Below are positions 16,660 through 24,919 of a stretch of DNA of 64,000 bases, piece by piece. The DNA comes from Peptococcaceae bacterium UBA7702. Lineage in GTDB: Bacteria; Bacillota; Dehalobacteriia; UBA7702. Under the pieces are notes generated by a model, which had not been told where the DNA came from, made no database searches, and saw only the letters and a program-made list of their open reading frames with translations. Location: assembly GCA_002482535.1 (NCBI GenBank), contig DLGE01000015.1, forward strand, positions 14,673 through 78,672, read 5' to 3'. A program made the translations under genes and the position numbers. Position 1 is the stretch's first letter; each line of letters opens with the position of its first letter.

Positions 16660-18099
16660 ATGACCAAAACAACGGAACAAGAAAATAAAGAATTAAAAGA
16701 ACGCGTTCGTCTATATGAAGAGATTATGGATAAGGTTTTGCAGGGCATCTATATTTGTGATAAGCATGAAAATGTCGTCTGGTTCAATGATGTTGTCCAG
16801 ATCAACGACGGCGTCAGCAGAGAAGACGGCATTGGCAAAAACCAGAATCAGGCCTGGAAAAGCTTGGAGCTTTCACCGGGGCCCACAAATTTCACCCTAA
16901 AAACCGGGGAACAGTCCGAAGAAGAAATCGTCACTTATAAAGATAAAACAACAAAAAAGAACTTTACCGTATTTAATCGCTCCTTTCCTTTTTATTCCGA
17001 CAATGATCTAAAGTATGTTTATTCCGTAGCCTACTACATCGGCTATTCAGAAAAACAGCTGAACAAAATCAACGAATACAAACAAAAATACCTGGACATT
17101 AACGCCAGGATTATCAATAATACCACCTATTCTCTTTATGACGTCATTGGCAAATCCGCAATCATGAGGGAAATGGTAAAAAAGGCCCGCAAAATCGCCG
17201 TCAACAAAACCCCGGTGATGCTCTGCGGACCCACCGGCACTGGCAAAGAAATTTTCGCCCAGGGGATTCACAATGCAAGTATGCAAAATAAAGGAAAATT
17301 CGTAGCCATCAACTGCGCCGCCATCCCCGAAAACCTTCTGGAAAGCATCCTTTTCGGTTCCGTCAAAGGCGCCTTTACCGGCGCCATCGATAAGGAAGGT
17401 CTCTTGGAAGAAGCCAACGACGGCACCTTGTTTTTGGATGAGCTCAATTCCATGCCCTTTCCTTTGCAGGGAAAGCTGCTGCGGGTATTCCAGGAAAATC
17501 AGGCCTGCCGGATCGGCAATCACAGTCCCTATGCCGTAAACTGCCGCCTGATCAGCGCCACCAATCAGGACCCCCGGCAGCTGGTAAAGGACGGAATACT
17601 CCGCGCAGATCTATACTTCCGCCTCGCCGTACTCACCCTTGAGTTACCGCCCCTCTCTGCCAGAGAAAATGACGTGCTTGATCTCACCGAGTATTTCATC
17701 AATCAATACAACAAGGAATACAACCTGAATATCACAAAAGTTGCTCCCCAAGTCTTCGATTTATTTTTGAAATACGATTGGCCCGGCAATGTCCGGGAAT
17801 TGGATAACGTCATCGAGTATATCATGAATTTTGCCTCCTTCAACCAGACGAAAATCACCTATCAGGATCTCCCCGCTTACTTAAAGGATTTCAACGAAAG
17901 TCCCGTCAAAAGGGATCATCTGCACCTGCTCAAAAACGAGAAAACCCTCCGGGAGATCCTTGACCTCACCGAAAGGGAGGTGATCAGCGGCGTGCTTAGA
18001 GAAGCCAATTGGAACATCTCAAAGGCCGCCCGAATCCTCGGCATCCACCGGGAAGCCCTCTATTACCGCATTAAAAAGTTCGATATCAAAAAACCGTAA
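16660..18099 (+). CDS. sigma-54-dependent activator with N-terminal PAS domain
   Basis: 479 residues: PAS-type sensor (around 15-130), AAA+ domain with Walker A GPTGTGKE, canonical loop GAFTGA, Walker B GTLFLDELNSMP and WPGNVRELDN, and a Fis-type HTH near the C-terminus (WNISKAARILGIHREALYYRI). Transcribed away from the MttB/MFS operon, whose sigma-54 promoter lies 310 bases away, so it is its probable activator. GAGG stands 11 bases before the ATG, a loose fit. Confidence 0.92.
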   Translation: MTKTTEQENKELKERVRLYEEIMDKVLQGIYICDKHENVVWFNDVVQINDGVSREDGIGKNQNQAWKSLELSPGPTNFTLKTGEQSEEEIVTYKDKTTKKNFTVFNRSFPFYSDNDLKYVYSVAYYIGYSEKQLNKINEYKQKYLDINARIINNTTYSLYDVIGKSAIMREMVKKARKIAVNKTPVMLCGPTGTGKEIFAQGIHNASMQNKGKFVAINCAAIPENLLESILFGSVKGAFTGAIDKEGLLEEANDGTLFLDELNSMPFPLQGKLLRVFQENQACRIGNHSPYAVNCRLISATNQDPRQLVKDGILRADLYFRLAVLTLELPPLSARENDVLDLTEYFINQYNKEYNLNITKVAPQVFDLFLKYDWPGNVRELDNVIEYIMNFASFNQTKITYQDLPAYLKDFNESPVKRDHLHLLKNEKTLREILDLTEREVISGVLREANWNISKAARILGIHREALYYRIKKFDIKKP

Positions 18100-18130
18100 A
18101 AGCAATCCCCTTCCAGGCGGAGGGTTCTGC

Positions 18131-18168
18131 ACACAGGCGAAAGAACCGCGATAACCGGTTCTTTCTAT
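18131..18168 (+). terminator. possible terminator after the activator
   Basis: GAAAGAACC / GGTTCTTTC inverted repeat downstream of the stop. The T-run (18186 on) is about 20 bases further, so termination is uncertain. Confidence 0.35.
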
Positions 18169-18228
18169 AGGCTGAAAGCAGTTATTTTTTTAAATTTTCC
18201 CTTTATTTTTCTTTTCTTAAAATATGGC

Positions 18229-18257
18229 TTACATTTAGCCAAAATTTATGCTATAAT
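18229..18257 (+). promoter_or_regulatory. sigma-A-type promoter of the CarD-like gene
   Basis: TTACAT and a perfect TATAAT with 17 bases between, about 130 bases before ATG 18389. Confidence 0.6.
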
Positions 18258-18388
18258 ATATTTGTATATTAGTTTGTTGTATGGAAGAGGGGACTTAGCG
18301 CTTATGCTATGTTTTTTTTTAACGGTAACCACTAAAAGGCTCACCGGAAGAGCCGAAAACCCATGGTTCCGGGAAAAGGGGCGAAAAA

Positions 18389-18892
18389 ATGTATCAAAAA
18401 GATTGCGTTGTCATTTACGGTCTACACGGTGTTTGCCGCATTGCGGATATCACCATAAAAGACTTTAGTGGGCAAGAAGAAACTTATTATATCCTGAAAC
18501 CGATTTTTGACGACAGAAGTACTTTTTTTGTTCCCGTAAAGAACGACTCCGCGCATAGACTGCGCCCCCTCCTCTCCATAGAGGAGGTAAAAGAGCTGAT
18601 CAAAGGCATATCCTGCCAGGACGTCATCGGCATCGAAGATGAAAAACACCGCAAGGACGCCTACAAAAAGATCATCGAAAGCGGCGACCGCGGCGAAATG
18701 ATGCGGCTCATTAAGACACTCTATGCGAGAAAAGAGGAACAGCAAAAAGCCGGCAAAAAGCAGCATATCATCGATGAACACTTTATGAAGGAAGCGGAAA
18801 GCATCCTCTACGATGAGTTTGCCTACGTCCTGGAAATCAAAAAAGACGATATCATACCTTACATTAAAAAAGAAATGGAAACGTCGGAATAA
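18389..18892 (+). CDS. CarD/CdnL-like RNA polymerase-interacting regulator
   Basis: 167 residues. The N-terminal segment (YGLHGVCRIADI, then YYILKPIFDD and FFVPV) matches the RNA polymerase interacting domain of the CarD_CdnL_TRCF family; the rest is a charged helical domain. Such proteins bind the polymerase beta subunit and modulate promoter opening. AGGGG lies a few bases before the ATG. Monocistronic: own promoter (18229-18257) and strong terminator (18925-18963). Mfd at the right edge carries the same domain type but is not linked. Confidence 0.85.
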   Translation: MYQKDCVVIYGLHGVCRIADITIKDFSGQEETYYILKPIFDDRSTFFVPVKNDSAHRLRPLLSIEEVKELIKGISCQDVIGIEDEKHRKDAYKKIIESGDRGEMMRLIKTLYARKEEQQKAGKKQHIIDEHFMKEAESILYDEFAYVLEIKKDDIIPYIKKEMETSE

Positions 18893-18924
18893 CAAAAAGA
18901 CCGACGACACATCAGGCCGTTGAG

Positions 18925-18963
18925 AAACCGCCTTTGGGGGACTGTCTCCCAAAGGCGGTTTTG
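18925..18963 (+). terminator. strong terminator
   Basis: AAACCGCCTTTGGG / CCCAAAGGCGGTTT perfect 14-base stem ending in TTTT, directly after the CarD-like gene. Confidence 0.9.
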
Positions 18964-19154
18964 TGCCATACCGGCTTACTGTAATGATGTGAAATAAAAC
19001 CAGAAAAATACGGACAGCAGGATTTCCCAAAAAACAGGGTAAATTCTCTTCCTTTTTCGCCAAAATTGTGCTATGCTTTTTAATTAAAGACTGCCTTTTT
19101 CGCTGCATTTTACGAATCATTGGGAAGGGCAAAGAAAAGAGCGAGAGAATCATC

Positions 19155-20942
19155 ATGAAAGAACTACTCATGGGAAACGAGGCCATTGCCATGGGGGCCT
19201 TAGCCGCCGGAGTCAGCGTTTTTTGCGGCTATCCCGGCACACCGTCGAGCGAGGTTTTGGAAACCGCCGCGAAACGAAAACCGGAAGGTGTTTACGTAGA
19301 ATGGTCCGTCAATGAAAAAACAGCGCTGGAAGTCGCCGCCGGCGCCGCTTATACCGGCAGCCGCGTCCTCGTCACCATGAAACAGGTAGGACTGAACGTG
19401 GCTTCAGATCCCTTGATGTGCGTCAATTACATCGGCGTCAAAGGTGGCCTGGTGGTTCTCGTCGCCGACGATCCCGGCCCCATCTCTTCCCAGACGGAGC
19501 AGGATACGAGAAATTTCGGAAAATACGCAAAAATTCCCGTCTTCGATCCCGTCACCCCGGAGGACGCCTATGAGATGATTCAGGACGCCTTTTATCTTTC
19601 GGAAAAAATCGGCGGCCCGGTGATCTTTCGCCCCACCACCCGGATTTGTCATAGCTGCGCCGTGATCAACACCGCAGAAGTCAAGGCTCACGAAAACCAG
19701 GGGACCTTCGTCAAAGATAGCCGCTGGGTGATTTTCCCCCGGCTTGCCCATGAAGCGAAGCGCCGCCTTTTCTTGAGAGAGAAAGAGCTCGGCGATAGCC
19801 TTTCCGCCTATCCCTATAACGAAATTAGCGGCAGAGGTACCCTCGGCGTAGCCTTGGGAGGCGTCAGCGCCGCCTACGCCAAAGAGGCGTTATCCTCCTT
19901 AAACCTTGCCTGTAAAACACTGACCGTCACCACCCCCTACCCTTTTCCAGAAAAACTCGCCCTCACTTTTTTGGAGGGTTTGGATAAAGTCATCGTTTTT
20001 GAAGAACTTGATCCCGTCATCGAGGAAGCCCTGATTTTCCTCTGCGGCAAACACCACCTCGACGTGGAAATTTGCGGCAAACACAGCGGCCATACCATCA
20101 TCGCCGGGGAAAACAGCGAAAATATCATTGCCACTGAACTTGCCGATCTGTGCGGCCTTGAAAAACCCCTATTACCCGCAAAAGACGGTGAGACGCCAAC
20201 ATTGGCGGTAAGACCCCCGATTCTCTGCGCCGGCTGTCCCCACCGGGCTGCTTTCTACGCCGTAAAACAGGCCATGAAAGATCAAAAAGCCGTGTTCAGC
20301 GGCGACATCGGCTGTTATACCTTGGGCAACGCCGCGCCCCTGAACATGACCGACACCTGCCTCTGCATGGGAGCGGGGATCTCCATTCCCCAAGGGTTAG
20401 CAAGGGGCGGCGATCAAGGCGTCCATTTCGGTTTCGTCGGCGACTCCACTTTTTTCCACAGCGGCATCACCAATGTGATCAATGCCGTCTACAATCAAAG
20501 TGATGAAATCATCTGTATTCTCGATAACTCCACCACGGCGATGACGGGGCATCAGCCCCATCCCGGTCTGGGCAAAACATTGATGGGAGATATCAGCGAA
20601 AAAATATCCATCGAAAAACTCCTCCTTGCCTGCAATGTAAAGAGCTTGCGGGTCGTGAATCCCCTCAATCTCAAAGACGCCATGAAAGCGGTAGAAGAGG
20701 CAGTTCAGGAAAGCGGCGTTCGCTGTATTGTTTTCCGCGCACCCTGCGTCGCGCTATTCAAACCGCAAACGAAAGCCGTGATCAACGATTGCCGAAAGTG
20801 CAAAAAGTGCATCAAAGAATTGGGCTGTCCCGCCCTGTCTTTGGTGGACAAGGCTGCCGTGGTCAACGAAGACCTCTGCAACGGTTGTATGCTCTGCGCC
20901 GCTGTTTGTCCCCACGGCTGTATTGAGGAGGTCACAAGATGA
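19155..20942 (+). CDS. iorA: indolepyruvate:ferredoxin oxidoreductase, alpha subunit
   Basis: 595 residues. Oxidatively decarboxylates aryl 2-oxoacids to aryl-CoA with ferredoxin as acceptor. N-terminal pyruvate-oxidoreductase domain (CGYPGTPSSE, EWSVNEKTALE), a TPP-binding domain after residue 350 (CAGCPHRA, SGDIGCYTLG, GDSTFFHSGI, DNSTTAMTGHQPHP) and a C-terminal ferredoxin-like part with two cysteine clusters (CRKCKKCIKELGC; CNGCMLCAAVCPHGC). ATG at 19155 starts the conserved MKELLMGNEAIA; the longer reading has no support. It overlaps iorB by four bases (ATGA). With the ligase downstream this is a three-gene aromatic amino acid catabolism unit, unrelated to the methylamine operons. Confidence 0.94.
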   Translation: MKELLMGNEAIAMGALAAGVSVFCGYPGTPSSEVLETAAKRKPEGVYVEWSVNEKTALEVAAGAAYTGSRVLVTMKQVGLNVASDPLMCVNYIGVKGGLVVLVADDPGPISSQTEQDTRNFGKYAKIPVFDPVTPEDAYEMIQDAFYLSEKIGGPVIFRPTTRICHSCAVINTAEVKAHENQGTFVKDSRWVIFPRLAHEAKRRLFLREKELGDSLSAYPYNEISGRGTLGVALGGVSAAYAKEALSSLNLACKTLTVTTPYPFPEKLALTFLEGLDKVIVFEELDPVIEEALIFLCGKHHLDVEICGKHSGHTIIAGENSENIIATELADLCGLEKPLLPAKDGETPTLAVRPPILCAGCPHRAAFYAVKQAMKDQKAVFSGDIGCYTLGNAAPLNMTDTCLCMGAGISIPQGLARGGDQGVHFGFVGDSTFFHSGITNVINAVYNQSDEIICILDNSTTAMTGHQPHPGLGKTLMGDISEKISIEKLLLACNVKSLRVVNPLNLKDAMKAVEEAVQESGVRCIVFRAPCVALFKPQTKAVINDCRKCKKCIKELGCPALSLVDKAAVVNEDLCNGCMLCAAVCPHGCIEEVTR

Positions 20943-21526
20943 AGCTCGATTGTCTGCTTAGCGGCGTCGGCGGTCAGGGAATTGTCCTCGCCTCCCGCAT
21001 CATCGCCCAGGCCGCCATGGAAAAAGGGCTTTTCGCCCGCACCTCCGAAACCATCGGCATGGCCCAACGCGGCGGCTGTGTCGTCAGTCATGTACGAATC
21101 GGAGACACCGTCTCACCGTTGATTCCTTTGGGCGGCGCCGATTTGCTCATCGGTTTTGAGCCCGGCGAAGCCCTGCGCTGCATCGCCTACCTGAAAGAGG
21201 GCGGTGCTGTGATCGTCAGCGCCAAAGCGATCCAACCCGTCACCGCAGCGTTGGCGGGAAAATCCTTTGACGCCAGCCCTTACCTTGAGGGCCTGCAAAG
21301 GCAGGCCGGCTGTGTCATCGTTGTGGACGGGGATGCGGTCTGCAAGGCCTGCGGCTCCGATAAAGTATTGAATACGGCGCTTTTAGGGGCTGCGGCGGCC
21401 AGCGGCCGCCTGGGCCTCAGCCTTGCGGAAATCACCGCCGTCCTTAGAGCAAAGCTGCCCCCGCCGATGGTTTTGATCAACGAAAAAGCCCTCCAGCTTG
21501 GCGCTGCGGCAGCAAAAGGAGAATAA
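20939..21526 (+). CDS. iorB: indolepyruvate:ferredoxin oxidoreductase, beta subunit
   Basis: 195 residues, the usual size of IorB, with the gamma-type pyruvate oxidoreductase fold: GVGGQGIVLASRII at the start, ETIGMAQRGGCVVSHVRIG in the middle. Partner of IorA; start codon overlaps the iorA stop, indicating coupled translation. Confidence 0.93.
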   Translation: MKLDCLLSGVGGQGIVLASRIIAQAAMEKGLFARTSETIGMAQRGGCVVSHVRIGDTVSPLIPLGGADLLIGFEPGEALRCIAYLKEGGAVIVSAKAIQPVTAALAGKSFDASPYLEGLQRQAGCVIVVDGDAVCKACGSDKVLNTALLGAAAASGRLGLSLAEITAVLRAKLPPPMVLINEKALQLGAAAAKGE

Positions 21527-21532
21527 GCAACC

Positions 21533-22771
21533 ATGAAAATGACGGAACAGACTTTTCGGATCATTAAGGAGCAGGCCCGCCGCCTCGCAACGCTCCCTTA
21601 CGGTCTGTACCACAAGAAATTCGCCGGTATCGATTTTGACGCCATGACAAGCCGGGAAGCGTTTGAAAAACTTCCCTTTACCGATAAAAACGACTTGCGG
21701 GACGCCTATCCCCTGGACATTCGCGCCGTACCGGAACGGGAAATCGTCCGCATTCACTCCTCCTCGGGAACGACGGGGACGCCGGTGATCATCCCCTATA
21801 CCAAAAAGGACGTCGACGATTGGGCCGTCATGTTTGCCCGCTGCTACGCCTTGGCCGGCATCACCGCGGAAGACCGCATCCAAATCACGCCGGGATACGG
21901 CCTGTGGACCGCGGGCATCGGTTTTCAGGCCGGCGCCGAACGGTTGGGCGCCATGGCCATCCCCATGGGCCCCGGCAATACCGATAAGCAGATCACCTTT
22001 ATGCAAGACATCAAAACCACGGTGCTTTGCGCCACCTCTTCTTACGCACTGCTGCTGGCGGAAGAAATCGCTCACCGCGGCTGCCGCTCTGCTTTGGCCC
22101 TGAAAAAAGGCGTCATTGGCAGCGAACGATGGGGTGAAAAAACACGCCGTCGGATCAGTTCCGAACTGGGCATCGAGCTTTACGATATCTACGGTCTCAC
22201 TGAGATCTATGGGCCGGGCCTGGGCATCAGCTGTGCCCACAACTGCGGCATGCACATCTTTGACGACTACGTCTATATTGAGGTGATCGACCCCATCAGC
22301 GGCAAAAACTTGCCCGACGGTGAATTCGGCGAACTGGTCATCACCACACTGCAAAAAGAGGGCGCGCCGCTGATTCGCTTCCGCACCCACGATCTGACCC
22401 GCATCATCCCCGGTGATTGCCCCTGCGGCTGTTCATATCCGCGCATCGATACGATCATCGGCAGGAGCGACGATCTTTTTAAAGTCAAGGGAGTCAATAT
22501 GTACCCCGCCCAAGTAGAGGAAATCTTAAAAAGCGTTCCCGGCATCAGCAGCGAATACTTGATCGAGATCGACCACATCAACGGACGCGATCAGATGCTG
22601 ATCTCCTTTGAATGTACGGTGACGGAAAACCGTTACGGCGACCTGGAAAAAAGTGTTATGACCCGCTTCAAACGTGCTGTCAATATGACGCCGGACGCAA
22701 AAGCCCTGCCCCTGGGCGCCTTGCCTCGGAGCGAAAAGAAAACGAAACGGGTGCTTGACCGAAGATTCTGA
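21533..22771 (+). CDS. paaK: phenylacetate-CoA ligase-like adenylate-forming enzyme
   Basis: 412 residues, ANL superfamily. The P-loop SSSGTTGTP, the YGLTEIYGPG motif, the hinge region DTIIGRSDDLFKVKGVN and a C-terminal PaaK-like domain are visible. Activates an aryl acid to its CoA ester, or acts in reverse with IorAB to make ATP and aryl acetate (known pairing in anaerobes). Seven bases after iorB. The ribosome site AAGGAG is 11 bases before the ATG. The exact aromatic substrate is not determined. Confidence 0.88.
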   Translation: MKMTEQTFRIIKEQARRLATLPYGLYHKKFAGIDFDAMTSREAFEKLPFTDKNDLRDAYPLDIRAVPEREIVRIHSSSGTTGTPVIIPYTKKDVDDWAVMFARCYALAGITAEDRIQITPGYGLWTAGIGFQAGAERLGAMAIPMGPGNTDKQITFMQDIKTTVLCATSSYALLLAEEIAHRGCRSALALKKGVIGSERWGEKTRRRISSELGIELYDIYGLTEIYGPGLGISCAHNCGMHIFDDYVYIEVIDPISGKNLPDGEFGELVITTLQKEGAPLIRFRTHDLTRIIPGDCPCGCSYPRIDTIIGRSDDLFKVKGVNMYPAQVEEILKSVPGISSEYLIEIDHINGRDQMLISFECTVTENRYGDLEKSVMTRFKRAVNMTPDAKALPLGALPRSEKKTKRVLDRRF

Positions 22772-22817
22772 CGAGGCTGCCACGAGCTGCCAAACCCAAC
22801 CATAAGAACGCTTCAGA

Positions 22818-22852
22818 AAAAGAGACTGCCCTGGTAGGGCAGCCTCTCTTTT
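22818..22852. terminator. bidirectional terminator between convergent operons
   Basis: AAAGAGACTGCCC / GGGCAGCCTCTCTTT stem (one A/C mismatch) with T-runs on the plus strand and A-runs on the 5' side, between paaK and the convergent SLH protein gene. Confidence 0.85.
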
Positions 22853-22889
22853 TCTTTTTGCAGCTTTTTTACGGCTGCTTATGGCGTTT

Positions 22890-24848
22890 TTATCCCGCCT
22901 GTTTTAATAACAACAAACGATGGATGATCGCAGAGGCTTCCGCTCTGGTGGCATGATTGTTCGGCGCAAATTGATTTTGCCCCATGCCGTTGACAATGCC
23001 GCTGACTTTCATGGCATATACCGCCGTTTTGGCATAAGCGGCAATGGCGCCGTCGTCGGCAAAGCGTTGGGCATTGCTTCCATCGGACAACTTCATGCCC
23101 ACCGTATCGGCATAACGGTACATCATCACCGCCATATCCTGGCGGCTAATCCTTGCGTTGGGTGAGAAAGTAACCGTGGAAACCCCTTTGACGATGCCTT
23201 TTTCATAAGCCCAATTGACATAGGGCTGATACCATTTGCCCTGAGGTACGTCGTCAAAAATACGGAGACTGCCATAACTGTTCATATCCTCACCGGAAGC
23301 CAGGGCCAGTATCTTTGTGAACTCAGCCCGGGTCAGCAGATCATTGGGGGCAAAGGTATCGGCGGATTTACCGTTCACAATTCCCAAAGCCGCAAGATAT
23401 TCAATATCCGCTTTGGCCCAGTGGTCGCTAATATCTGCGAAAACCGGCGCGTCGGCTTTTTCAAAGGTAACAACAATGCGGCTATCTTCTGTCAGGTTTT
23501 TATAAGTAAATTTTGTTACCGCGCCCAAGGAAACGCCGTCGACAACAACCTCTTTCACCTGATAACCGCTGTTTGGACTGATGATAAACAAAACCGTGCG
23601 GCCGATCAGCCCTGAAACATCGTCGGGAGTAACCTTCCCGCCTTCCCCAACGATGAGGATTTTATCCGGGTTTTCCAAGGCCTCTAAGGCCGCTTCCGCC
23701 GCCGTCAATTTCACTAAATTGGTGACGCCTGCCTGCTGCGGAGCAGTCAATGCGGCATAAGCCGCTCGCGCCGCCTCAATGACGGTTTTATCCGCCAAAG
23801 TCACATCACCGCCGGTAGGCAAAGCATCGATCAAGGCAATCACATTGTCAATCGGCGCTTGCTTCAATGCAGACAAAGCATCCTCCGCCGCAATCAACTT
23901 CGTAACATTGTCCACCAGTTCCTGATCGCTGCCGTTGATCTCATCGTAAGCTTCTCTGGCGGCAATGATCACCGCTTCATCTTCCAGTGTCACCTCATTG
24001 GCAGCGGGTAAGGCATCGATGATTTCCATCACGGCAAGCGCCGCATAGCTCGGCGGAATTGTATCCGGATTCGGCAGGGCGGGTTCCTCGGCGGAGGTAC
24101 CCTGCAAATTGGCTAAAACCATATCCACCTGTTCCTGGGTGGAAGTCATAGTCTTGAGAATAAAGATGGCGTTATCATAATAGCGTTGAAAGGTTGTGTC
24201 CTTTAATTTTTCTGCCTTTTCGCCGCTGACATTGAGTTTGGCAATCTCTGCTGTCAAAGCGTCTTTATTGGCCGCTTTGATAACGGGATTGGAGGTCATG
24301 AGTGTGGCGCCCAGATCCGAACCGTAGCCATAGAGGGTATACTGCCAACGGATCACATCACCGTCTTCCACGGGATATGCCCCGGTGGATAAGTTGATGA
24401 AGTAGTGATTGGAAGAAATCATCCAGCCGGACATATTATAATAATCGAATTCTCCCAGCCAGCCGGTATCCTTCTTTCCGGTTTCTAAAAGATCATCTTC
24501 CGTAACCATCCCACCGCTGCTCTTTTCGATTGCCCTGATGATGTATGGGGGAATGTCTGGTTGAGCATTACCGTCATCCCTGAAAAAGCTGAAATAAATG
24601 GAATTCCCCGTTCCTGTACCCCGATAATTCCCTGCCCCCAGCACTTCTATGGTGACATCGGCGACGGTATCCCCTTCTTCAAAGGGAACGACGGTGGGTT
24701 CCATGTAGTAGCCCTGGCCCAAGGTAAACTTTTCAATGGAAAAAGTCACATATCCGTCTTCCGCCGATACCCCAGTCGCCCCGAACAATATACTAAAAAT
24801 GAAGACGAACAAAAAGAACATTGGTACTTTGTATATTTTTTTCTTCAT
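22890..24848 (-). CDS. secreted SLH protein with DUF4430 (transcobalamin-like) domain
   Basis: About 652 residues. Signal peptide (MKKKIYKVPMFFLFVFIFS... ending VSAE). Residues about 30-180 match DUF4430, the C-terminal-domain fold of transcobalamin: YMEPTVVPFEEGDTV and SGWMISSNHYF...VEDGDVIRWQYT. Then two helical repeats of about 65 residues (ALP...VTL.D...I.AAR.AY), a beta repeat (GYQVKEVVVDG) and three SLH motifs (IVNGKSADTFAPND, IVKGVSTVTFSPNAR, IVNGMGQNQFAPNN) that bind cell wall polymers. ATG at 24848 follows AAAGGA by seven bases. Third gene of the riboswitch-controlled operon; a cell-surface cobalamin or corrinoid binding role is inferred. Confidence 0.85.
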   Translation of the reverse strand: MKKKIYKVPMFFLFVFIFSILFGATGVSAEDGYVTFSIEKFTLGQGYYMEPTVVPFEEGDTVADVTIEVLGAGNYRGTGTGNSIYFSFFRDDGNAQPDIPPYIIRAIEKSSGGMVTEDDLLETGKKDTGWLGEFDYYNMSGWMISSNHYFINLSTGAYPVEDGDVIRWQYTLYGYGSDLGATLMTSNPVIKAANKDALTAEIAKLNVSGEKAEKLKDTTFQRYYDNAIFILKTMTSTQEQVDMVLANLQGTSAEEPALPNPDTIPPSYAALAVMEIIDALPAANEVTLEDEAVIIAAREAYDEINGSDQELVDNVTKLIAAEDALSALKQAPIDNVIALIDALPTGGDVTLADKTVIEAARAAYAALTAPQQAGVTNLVKLTAAEAALEALENPDKILIVGEGGKVTPDDVSGLIGRTVLFIISPNSGYQVKEVVVDGVSLGAVTKFTYKNLTEDSRIVVTFEKADAPVFADISDHWAKADIEYLAALGIVNGKSADTFAPNDLLTRAEFTKILALASGEDMNSYGSLRIFDDVPQGKWYQPYVNWAYEKGIVKGVSTVTFSPNARISRQDMAVMMYRYADTVGMKLSDGSNAQRFADDGAIAAYAKTAVYAMKVSGIVNGMGQNQFAPNNHATRAEASAIIHRLLLLKQAG

Positions 24849-24919
24849 CATCGGTTCCTTTCCGCAGAGAGGAAGGAGAGCATAAAAAATTCCCTCACCC
24901 CTCCACATGATTCGTCCCT

